Positions 56,289 through 64,000 of a stretch of 64,000 nt of DNA are shown piece by piece (the stretch's first letter is position 1; every line of letters starts with the position of its first letter). The stretch is from Agrobacterium fabrum str. C58 (GTDB lineage Bacteria; Pseudomonadota; Alphaproteobacteria; Rhizobiales; Rhizobiaceae), in NCBI RefSeq assembly GCF_000092025.1, contig NC_003062.2, positions 2,416,001 to 2,480,000 on the forward strand. The letters are read 5' to 3'. The notes under the pieces are model-generated. The model saw nothing but the letters and a program-made list of their open reading frames with translations. It was not told where the DNA came from and ran no database searches. Both the position numbers and the translations under genes were made by a program.

Positions 56289-56945
56289 ATGGACGATACC
56301 GGCGAACAGACATTGCGGGAACGGGCGTATGAGAGCTTTACGCATCACCTTCTCTCGCGTGACGTTCGTCCGGGGCAATTCATCTCGCAGCGCCGGCTCG
56401 TGGAACTGACGGGTCTGCCGCTCGGCGCGATCCGGGAGGCAATCCCACGGCTGGAGGCGGAAGGTCTGATCAAGACCGTGCCGCAGCGGGGATTGCAGGT
56501 CGCCCATATCGACATCAACCTCATCCGCGAAGCGTTCCAGTTCCGTATCTTTCTCGAAAAAGAAGCTGTGGCGAACTTTACCCGTTCGGCTTCCGACGAG
56601 GCCATCGCGAAGCTCCTGAAACAGCACAGGGATATTGCCGAGGCAGCGGAAAATGGCGGGGAATCGCCGGAGCTGGATCAGCATGCGCAGCAGGTGGACT
56701 GGGGCATGCACGACGCCTTCATCGATAGTCTTGGTAATTCGATCATCTCGAATGCCTACCGCGTCAATTCGATCAAGATGCGCCTCATCAATCAGGAGCG
56801 CTTTCGCATCGCCGGCCATGTGAAGTCGGTGATGAAGGAACATCTCGCCATTCTCGAAGCCATCGAGAGGCGATCCGTCGAAGAGGCCGTGGAACGGCTG
56901 ACCGCCCATATCCGCAACGCAAGGGACAGGGCGCTGGCGGTCTAA
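56289..56945 (+). CDS. GntR-family regulator with FCD domain
   Basis: 218 residues from the ATG at 56289 (AAAGG upstream). N-terminal winged HTH (YESFTHHLLSRDVRPGQFISQ, LTGLPLGAIREAIPRLEAEGLI) and a C-terminal FCD helical domain with metal-type His/Asp residues (MHDAFIDSLGN, VMKEHLAILEAIERR). FCD regulators respond to small organic acids, often sugar acids. It probably controls the surrounding aldolase/transport cluster. It starts 20 bases after the aldolase stop. Confidence 0.92.
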   Translation: MDDTGEQTLRERAYESFTHHLLSRDVRPGQFISQRRLVELTGLPLGAIREAIPRLEAEGLIKTVPQRGLQVAHIDINLIREAFQFRIFLEKEAVANFTRSASDEAIAKLLKQHRDIAEAAENGGESPELDQHAQQVDWGMHDAFIDSLGNSIISNAYRVNSIKMRLINQERFRIAGHVKSVMKEHLAILEAIERRSVEEAVERLTAHIRNARDRALAV

Positions 56946-57047
56946 GGCAACTCCGGCAGGGACTAAAGAGGGTCTGCGCTGGACTTGCAGGAAATAAGCA
57001 ACAAGCCGGGGTGAGGAGAATTTCCGGCTAACTGGAGGAGAACAGAC

Positions 57048-58379
57048 ATGACGCATTCATTGCTCAACCCCACACGCCGCGCCTTTCTGGCAGGCACGGC
57101 CGCGATTGGCGGCAGCGCGATGCTCGGCATTCGCCCGGCATCGGCAGCGGTGAACTGGAAAAAACACGCCGGCACCACACTTGAAGTCAACCTGGTCAAA
57201 AGCCCGCGCAGCGAAACGCTGATCAAATATCTCGGCGAGTTCGAAGAACTGACCGGCATCAAGGTCAATGCCGAAGCAACCCCGGAACAGCAGCAGCGCC
57301 AGAAGGTGGTAATCGAGCTTTCCTCCGGCAAACCGAGCTTCGACGTCGTGCATCTGAGCTACCACGTACAGAAGCGCCAGTTCGAAAAGGGCAAGTGGCT
57401 GGCCGATATCAGCGGCTTCCTGAAGGATCCGTCGCTGACCGATCCGTCGCTGGTTGAAAAGGACTTTGCCGAGGCCGGCATGTTGTTCGCCAAGGATAGC
57501 GACGGCGTGCTGCGCTCGCTGCCCTTCTCGGTGGATTACTGGATTGTCTACTGGAACAAGGAACTCTTCGAAGCCAAGGGCCTGAAATATCCTGAAACCT
57601 TCGAGGAACTGGTGACGGCGGCGGAAAAGATTACCGATCCCGCAACCAACACTTACGGTTTCGTCGCGCGCGGCCTGAAGAACGCCAATACGCCTGTCTG
57701 GACCTCGCTGATGCTGGGTTACGGCGCAAAGCCGATCAGCGCGGATGGAAAGATCGACACCGAATCCAAGGAAGCGGTCGAGGCAGCCAAGCTCTATCAG
57801 CGCCTGATGACGAAAGCCGCCCCTCCCGGCGTCTCCGGCTTCAACTGGGCGGAAGCGCAATCGGCCTTCCTGCAGGGCAAGATCGGCATGTGGTTCGATG
57901 GCGTCGGTTTTGCCCCGCCGATCGAGAACCCGGAAAAATCCCGCGTCGTCGGCAAGGTCGGTTACGGCGTCATGCCGAAAGGCCCGGCAGTTCAGGCCGC
58001 TGGCACGTTTGGCGATGGTCTCGGTGTGGTCGAAGCCAGCAGCAAAAAGGAAGCCGCTTACCTCTTCTGCCAGTGGGCGATCTCGCACGATATGGGTGCG
58101 CGTCTGCTGCAGGCAGGTGCCGGCGTTCCGTTCCGCCAGTCCATCCTCGAAGACCAGAAGGTCCGTGAAGGCGTGAAGATGCCGGCCGCCTGGCTGGATG
58201 CGGTCGTCGGTTCCGGCAAGGTCTCGCAGCTTGCGCTTCCCGTCATCATTCCGGTGACGGAATTCCGCGACATCTACGGCGTCGGCCTCACCAACATGAT
58301 CGGTGGCGCAGATCCAGCAGCTGAGCTGAAAAAGGCGACGGAACAGTTCGCACCCGTTCTGGCGCGTAGCGAGGGATAA
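57048..58379 (+). CDS. Sugar-type ABC importer binding protein
   Basis: 443 residues. The N-terminus NPTRRAFLAGTAAIGG is a twin-arginine signal; the mature part resembles extracellular binding family 1 (maltose/glycerol-3-phosphate type) with TLEVNLVKSPRSETLIKYL and VIIPVTEFRDIYGVGL near the end. RBS GGAGGAGAACAGAC. It overlaps the permease start by one base. Such proteins carry saccharides or polyols; the exact ligand is unknown. Confidence 0.92.
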   Translation: MTHSLLNPTRRAFLAGTAAIGGSAMLGIRPASAAVNWKKHAGTTLEVNLVKSPRSETLIKYLGEFEELTGIKVNAEATPEQQQRQKVVIELSSGKPSFDVVHLSYHVQKRQFEKGKWLADISGFLKDPSLTDPSLVEKDFAEAGMLFAKDSDGVLRSLPFSVDYWIVYWNKELFEAKGLKYPETFEELVTAAEKITDPATNTYGFVARGLKNANTPVWTSLMLGYGAKPISADGKIDTESKEAVEAAKLYQRLMTKAAPPGVSGFNWAEAQSAFLQGKIGMWFDGVGFAPPIENPEKSRVVGKVGYGVMPKGPAVQAAGTFGDGLGVVEASSKKEAAYLFCQWAISHDMGARLLQAGAGVPFRQSILEDQKVREGVKMPAAWLDAVVGSGKVSQLALPVIIPVTEFRDIYGVGLTNMIGGADPAAELKKATEQFAPVLARSEG

Positions 58380-59317
58380 TGGCCTCCGTGAGCATCGAAA
58401 ACACCAAAACAGGCGTCAGTCGCGCAGAAGGGAGCAGGCCGCCAAGGCTTGCTCCCAACTACTGGCCCTTCGTCATACCGGCACTGGTCGTCATTTCGGC
58501 TGTCATCGTTTTTCCATGGGTCTTCACCCTCTGGATGAGCGTGCATCGCTGGACGCTCGGACAGGAGCAGAGCTTTATCGGTTTTGATAACTACATAAGG
58601 CTTGCAAGCGATCTCAGGTTCTGGGAATCGCTCTGGCACACGCTCATCTATACCGTGCTGTCGGTTGTTGCTCCCCTGTTCCTCGGAACATTGGCGGCGC
58701 TGGTTTTCGATGCGCAATTTCCGCTGCGCGGTTTTCTGCGCGGCGTCTTCGTGATGCCGATGATGGCGACCCCGGTCGCCATCGCACTCGTCTGGACCAT
58801 GATGTTCCACCCGCAGCTCGGTGTCCTGAACTATCTGCTGTCCCTGATCGGCATCGGTCCGCTGGAATGGATCTACAACCAGTCCACCGTCATCCCCTCG
58901 CTGGTGCTGGTGGAAACCTGGCAATGGACGCCGCTCGTCATGCTGATCGTACTCGGCGGTCTCGCCGCCGTACCCCGCGAACCCTATGAAAGTGCTGAAA
59001 TCGACGGCGCCAACGCCTGGCAGAAATTCCGTTACCTGACCATGCCGATGATTGCACCGTTCCTGATGATCGCCGTCATCATCCGCTCCATCGATGCCGT
59101 CAAAAGCTTCGACATCATCTATGCGATGACGCAGGGCGGACCCGGCACGGCATCTGAAACCATCAACATCTATCTCTATAATACGGCGTTTTCCTATTAC
59201 GACATCGGTTACGGCTCGGCCATGGCTGTCGTCTTCTTCGTCATCATCGTGGCGCTGTCCTTCGTGCTTCTGATGGTGCGCCAGCGCTCGCAATGGAACG
59301 AGATGGAGGAACACTGA
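58379..59317 (+). CDS. Sugar-type ABC importer permease 1 (MalF/UgpA-like)
   Basis: 312 residues, six TM helices, with the cytoplasmic EAA loop (YESAEIDGANAWQKFRYLTMP) that docks the ATPase. Translation starts at ATG overlapping the binding-protein stop. CUT1 family. Confidence 0.93.
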   Translation: MASVSIENTKTGVSRAEGSRPPRLAPNYWPFVIPALVVISAVIVFPWVFTLWMSVHRWTLGQEQSFIGFDNYIRLASDLRFWESLWHTLIYTVLSVVAPLFLGTLAALVFDAQFPLRGFLRGVFVMPMMATPVAIALVWTMMFHPQLGVLNYLLSLIGIGPLEWIYNQSTVIPSLVLVETWQWTPLVMLIVLGGLAAVPREPYESAEIDGANAWQKFRYLTMPMIAPFLMIAVIIRSIDAVKSFDIIYAMTQGGPGTASETINIYLYNTAFSYYDIGYGSAMAVVFFVIIVALSFVLLMVRQRSQWNEMEEH

Positions 59318-60153
59318 TGTCCACAAAGATCCTGAAACGCAAAAATCTCGACCGCATCGGCCTGTTCTTCGTGGCGCTGGTGATGATCTCGCCGGTCATC
59401 CTGTTCTTCATCTGGATGATCTCGCTGTCGCTGAAATATGAAATCGACAACGGGGCCTATCCGCCGATCCTGATACCCGAACGTTTCGCCTGGTCGAACT
59501 ATGTGAAGGTGTTCGAGGAGAATAGCTTCTTCCTCTATTTCTGGAATTCGGTCCTCGTCACCGGCGCCGCCACCATTCTGGCGCTCGTCATCGGCGTGCC
59601 GGCCGGTTACGGCATCGCAAGGCTGAAGGCGGAAAAATCCGCTGTTGTCATCATGATCGCCCGTATGACGCCTGGCCTCTCCTTCCTCATTCCGCTGTTC
59701 CTGCTGTTCCAATGGCTGAACCTCTTGGGCACGCTCTGGCCGCAGATCATCATCCATCTGGTGGTGACGGTGCCAATCGTCGTCTGGATCATGATCGGTT
59801 ATTTCGAGACAACCCCGAAGGAGCTGGAAGAGGCGGCAAGCATCGACGGCGCGTCCTCCTGGCAGGTGTTCCGGCTGGTGGCGCTGCCGATTGCCAAGCC
59901 CGGCATCGTCGTCTCCTTCATTCTGGCGGTCATCTTCTCGTGGAACAACTTCGTCTTCGGCATCGTGCTGGCCAGCCGTGAAACGCGCACCCTGCCGGTC
60001 GCGGTCTACAACATGCTGTCCTTCGAACAGGTCAGCTGGGGACCGCTCGCGGCAGCTGCGCTGATCGTGACGCTACCGGTGCTGCTGCTCACCATGTTCG
60101 CGCAGAAACAGATCGTGGCGGGTCTTACCGCCGGCGCCGTCAAGGGCGGCTGA
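59317..60153 (+). CDS. Sugar-type ABC importer permease 2 (MalG/UgpE-like)
   Basis: 278 residues, six TM helices, EAA loop LEEAASIDGASSWQVFRLVALP. The ATG at 59317 overlaps the stop of permease 1 (TGATG). It forms the heterodimeric channel with permease 1. An AGGGCATTCC-type hairpin (60164-60179) sits between it and the ATPase gene and may modulate expression. Confidence 0.93.
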   Translation: MSTKILKRKNLDRIGLFFVALVMISPVILFFIWMISLSLKYEIDNGAYPPILIPERFAWSNYVKVFEENSFFLYFWNSVLVTGAATILALVIGVPAGYGIARLKAEKSAVVIMIARMTPGLSFLIPLFLLFQWLNLLGTLWPQIIIHLVVTVPIVVWIMIGYFETTPKELEEAASIDGASSWQVFRLVALPIAKPGIVVSFILAVIFSWNNFVFGIVLASRETRTLPVAVYNMLSFEQVSWGPLAAAALIVTLPVLLLTMFAQKQIVAGLTAGAVKGG

Positions 60154-60256
60154 ACCAACAACAAAGGGCATTCCATGCCCTTCCTCTTTAAACGCAATTC
60201 CGGACGCAAAACCGCGACGCACTTTTGCTGGAATTGCTCATAACGGGAACCTACAC

Positions 60257-61315
<1,059 letters not shown>

Positions 61316-61335
61316 ACACGACAGGAGCGAAGGGA

Positions 61336-62295
61336 ATGGTAAAGGAACCGGGCGGCAAGCATGTGCTCTGCGTGGGTGCCGCCGTGCTCGACACCCTGTT
61401 TCGCGTGGCAGACATGCCGAAGGGCGAAGGCAAGGTCCTGCCCTATGAGGTGCTGCAGATCGCCGAAGGCATGGCGTCGAGCGCCGCTTATGCCGTTCAT
61501 CGCATGGGCGGCCGCGCCAGCCTCTGGGGTGCGGTGGGCGACGACGAAACCGGTACCCGCATCCTTCGCGATCTCAGTGAAAGCGGCATAGACACATCAG
61601 GCATGACGGTTGCGCCCGGCGCGCGCTCGGCCCTGTCGACGATCATTATCGATAACAGGGGCGAACGGCTGATCGTGCCTTTCTACGATCATCGCCTTCA
61701 CGAGAAAAAACGCGCCTGCACGCCGGAGGATATTGCTCTCTTTGATGCGGTTCTGGTTGATGTGCGCTGGCCGGAACTGGCGCTCGATGTGCTCACCGTG
61801 GCGCGTGCGCTTGGCAAACCCGCCATTCTGGATGGCGACGTAGCACCGGTGGAAACGCTGGAGGGGCTCGCCCCCGCCGCGACCCATATCGTCTTTTCCG
61901 AACCCGCCGCCACCCGGCTGACCGGACTTGAAACGGTGAAGGACATGCTGCCGGTACTGCATGCCCGTTATCCGCAGACCTTCATCGCCGTCACCGCCGG
62001 ACCAGCGGGCTGCTGGTGGACGGAAGCCGACGATCCGACAGTGCATTTCCAGACGACGATGCAGGTCGAAGCGGTGGACACGCTGGCGGCGGGCGATATC
62101 TTCCACGGCACCTTTGCGCTGGCGATGGCTGAAGGCATGCAAAGCCGCGCGGCCGTCCGCCTCTCCTCCGTTGCCGCCGCGCTCAAATGCACGGTCTTCG
62201 GCGGTCGCATCGGCGCACCGACGCGCGAAGAGACCGAGGAAGCCATGCGGCAATGGCTGGAACGGGAAAGCGAACCTGCGTTGCGCGCCTCCTGA
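61336..62295 (+). CDS. PfkB-family carbohydrate kinase
   Basis: 319 residues. Ribokinase fold with RMGGRASLWGAVGDDETGTRIL near the N-terminus and the C-terminal anion-hole signature DTLAAGDIFHGTFALAMAEG, whose Asp is the catalytic base. It phosphorylates a sugar or sugar-like compound delivered by the neighbouring importer. RBS AGGAGCGAAGGGA. 21 bases after the ATPase gene. Confidence 0.93.
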   Translation: MVKEPGGKHVLCVGAAVLDTLFRVADMPKGEGKVLPYEVLQIAEGMASSAAYAVHRMGGRASLWGAVGDDETGTRILRDLSESGIDTSGMTVAPGARSALSTIIIDNRGERLIVPFYDHRLHEKKRACTPEDIALFDAVLVDVRWPELALDVLTVARALGKPAILDGDVAPVETLEGLAPAATHIVFSEPAATRLTGLETVKDMLPVLHARYPQTFIAVTAGPAGCWWTEADDPTVHFQTTMQVEAVDTLAAGDIFHGTFALAMAEGMQSRAAVRLSSVAAALKCTVFGGRIGAPTREETEEAMRQWLERESEPALRAS

Positions 62296-62438
62296 GCGCA
62301 TCCATTGCCCGCATAAAACTATTCCATTTTTGCGATGCCGTTTCCCGGTGAACTAGGCTAACGTCAAGTCAGAGCAAGGCTTTTGGCAAGCCGCGCCTGT
62401 TCCACCTTGTGCCTGCACTCCGCAAAAGTGATCGCCCG

Positions 62439-63497
62439 ATGCACCAGACGACCCGCCCGAGATTGCGCGATATCGGTTTCCGGCCCGGCCATTTCGAGAC
62501 CGGCCCGCTCAACGCCATCACCGATGTCGAAGGCGTGACTAGTGGCCATTCGACCGTGATCGAAGGCGAGACGATCCGCACCGGCGCAACCGCGATCCTG
62601 CCGCATGGCGGTAATCTCTTTCAGGACAAGGTGCCCGCCGCTTTCGCCGTTTATAACGGCTTCGGCAAATTTGTCGGCTCGACCCAGATCGAGGAACTCG
62701 GCGAACTCGAAACACCAATCATCCTCACCAATACGCTGGCGACAGGCCGGGCCATCGAGGCGATCAACCGCCATACGCTGGCGCAGCCGGGCAATGAGAA
62801 GGTCGTCTCGATCAATGCCGTCGTCGGCGAAACCAACGATTCCCGCCTGAACGACATCCGTGCCGGCCGCCCGACCGTCGATGAGATATCAGCCGCGCTC
62901 AAAAACGCTGCCACAGGTCCGGTGGCCGAGGGCGGCGTTGGTGCTGGAACCGGTACGGTCGCTTTCGGCATGAAAGGCGGCATCGGCACCGCGTCGCGCC
63001 GCGTCACCATTTCCGGTCAGGCCTACACCATCGGCATTCTCGTGCAATCCAATTACGGCGGCCATCTGCTGGTCTGCGGCAAGCCCTATGTGAGCCCGGA
63101 ACACAAAGACAAGGATGGCTCGATCGTCATCATCGTCGCCACCGACGCGCCGCTCTCCTCCCGCAATCTGAAGCGCCTCGCGGCCAGAAGCTTTGGTGGA
63201 CTGGCGCGAACGGGTGCAGCACTCAGTAATGGCTCCGGTGACTACGCGCTGGCATTTTCCACCGATGAGCGGCTGCGCCGCACACCCGCGCGCCGCAAGG
63301 CGGTGACAGAATACCCTGAACTTTCCAACGATGCAATTTCGCCGCTGTTCGAAGCAGCGATAGAGGCGACCGAAGAGGCAATCCTCAATTCGCTCTGCGC
63401 GGCCACGACGACATCCGGTTTCAATGCCGGCACCGGCAAGGCCTCCACGGTCGAGGCCATTTCCATCGACACGCTTAAAACCCTTCTTTCAGCCTGA
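62439..63497 (+). CDS. DmpA-type (P1 family) aminopeptidase
   Basis: 352 residues of the N-terminal-nucleophile peptidase P1 group (DmpA, BapA). DITDVEGVTSGHSTV is the family start. The autoprocessing site is Gly227-Ser228 within KDGSIVIIVATDAPL, where Ser becomes the nucleophile after cleavage. Downstream ARSFGGLARTG and NGSGDYALAFSTD are conserved. Relatives release N-terminal D-Ala, L-Ala or beta-amino acids. I start at ATG 62439; an in-frame GTG ten codons upstream is less likely. It is followed by the D-amino-acid transaminase gene. Confidence 0.9.
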   Translation: MHQTTRPRLRDIGFRPGHFETGPLNAITDVEGVTSGHSTVIEGETIRTGATAILPHGGNLFQDKVPAAFAVYNGFGKFVGSTQIEELGELETPIILTNTLATGRAIEAINRHTLAQPGNEKVVSINAVVGETNDSRLNDIRAGRPTVDEISAALKNAATGPVAEGGVGAGTGTVAFGMKGGIGTASRRVTISGQAYTIGILVQSNYGGHLLVCGKPYVSPEHKDKDGSIVIIVATDAPLSSRNLKRLAARSFGGLARTGAALSNGSGDYALAFSTDERLRRTPARRKAVTEYPELSNDAISPLFEAAIEATEEAILNSLCAATTTSGFNAGTGKASTVEAISIDTLKTLLSA

Positions 63498-63516
63498 TCT
63501 TCCAGACGGAGTTTTC

Positions 63517-64000
63517 ATGACCAGCCCATCCGGCCGCATCGTTTACGTCAACGGCGAATTCCTGCCCGAGGCAGACGCCCGCCTTTCCATCTTTGACCGC
63601 GGTTTCCTGTTCGGTGACGGCATTTATGAAGTCACGTCGGTTCTGGAAGGCAAACTGATCGACAGCGACCTGCATATGGCCCGGCTGGAACGCAGCGCCC
63701 GCGAAATCGACGTGCCGCTGCCGGTCACCACCAAGGAGATTGTCGAGGCGGAGCGCCGCCTGATCGCCGACAACAACCTCGTGGAAGGCATGATCTATCT
63801 GCAGCTGACGCGTGGCGCCGAAGACCGCAACTTCCTGTTCTCCGCCGATCTGAAACCGACGCTCGTCATGTTCACCCAGGCCAAAAAGCTCATCGGCACC
63901 CCGGTCGAAGAAGCCGGCATCGCCGTCAAATCCGTTCCAGACCAGCGCTGGGAACGCCGCGATATCAAGACCGTCTGCCTGCTCCCACAGGTCATGGCAA
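63517..64000 (+). CDS. dat: D-amino-acid transaminase, 5' part
   Basis: 161 complete codons of a class-IV PLP aminotransferase, cut by the window edge. VYVNGEFLPEADARLSIFDRGFLFGDGIYEVTSV is the family N-terminus and LQLTRGAEDRNF precedes the lysine region. D-amino-acid transaminases of this type convert D-Ala + 2-oxoglutarate to pyruvate + D-Glu. The PLP-lysine (in the DIKTVCLL strand region) is just inside the visible end. RBS CGGAG. 19 bases after the peptidase stop. Confidence 0.9.
   Translation, partial: MTSPSGRIVYVNGEFLPEADARLSIFDRGFLFGDGIYEVTSVLEGKLIDSDLHMARLERSAREIDVPLPVTTKEIVEAERRLIADNNLVEGMIYLQLTRGAEDRNFLFSADLKPTLVMFTQAKKLIGTPVEEAGIAVKSVPDQRWERRDIKTVCLLPQVMA

Overview
The window looks like a stretch of an Agrobacterium (Rhizobiaceae) main chromosome. 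The reasons are the high GC content, the protein families present (RpoH1-type sigma factor tail, HmuTUV with HmuQ/HutX haem utilisation, a 162-residue Dps, the Rut operon, TctCBA) and several families of short palindromic intergenic repeats of the kind seen in rhizobia. This assignment rests on recognising families from memory, not on a database search. Almost all of the sequence is ordinary, densely packed, intact genes. I see no insertion sequence, prophage, CRISPR array, rRNA or integrase. There is one tRNA (Gly, anticodon GCC).

Layout. 0-5.4 kb: end of rpoH, a large acidic one-TM membrane protein, purA, and a DMT-type exporter. 5.4-11.8 kb: two small envelope proteins, an MhqD/MhqO-like hydrolase and ring-cleaving dioxygenase pair, a DUF2218-siderophore-interacting reductase, and ung with a glyoxalase-family gene. 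11.8-16.1 kb: ybaN-like gene, hmuTUV, and divergent hmuQ-hutX for haem import and degradation. 16.2-25.3 kb: META-domain protein, purU, a TctDE-type two-component system, a divergent solute-binding protein, the tctCBA tricarboxylate transporter and a small lipoprotein. 25.4-30.2 kb: a four-gene Fe-siderophore ABC importer and dps. 30.5-37.2 kb: tRNA-Gly and a LysR / pseudo-hydrolase / RND efflux operon. 37.4-43 kb: small protein, endonuclease/phosphatase and cardiolipin-synthase-like genes, pdxY, beta carbonic anhydrase, MltB. 43-49.7 kb: asd with an upstream small ORF, an MHS-family permease with a large insertion, and pntAB. 49.8-54.1 kb: rutABCDEF for uracil/pyrimidine ring degradation. 54.4-55.1 kb: haem oxygenase. 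55.4-64 kb: a co-directional catabolic cluster (DapA-like aldolase, GntR regulator, sugar ABC importer, PfkB kinase, DmpA-type peptidase, D-amino-acid transaminase running off the edge).

How the parts work together. Iron is a recurrent theme: siderophore reductase, haem importer, two unrelated haem-degrading enzymes (HmuQ and a haem oxygenase), a siderophore importer with an Irr-box-like palindrome in front of it, and Dps for iron storage. Nitrogen and carbon scavenging is the second theme: Rut, Tct and the 55-64 kb cluster.

Most interesting leads: (1) a 39-codon ORF with its own promoter and Shine-Dalgarno, rich at its end in Thr, Ile and Lys codons, just upstream of asd, whose product feeds Thr, Lys, Met and Ile synthesis; (2) the 55-64 kb cluster, whose substrate is not obvious and combines sugar-type transport and kinase genes with a D-amino-acid/peptide toolkit; (3) an LlpE-like alpha/beta hydrolase in the RND operon that has lost its catalytic Ser and His; (4) an MHS permease with about 185 extra periplasmic residues; (5) three RutR-like operators upstream of rutA; (6) an intergenic repeat inserted inside the siderophore importer operon.
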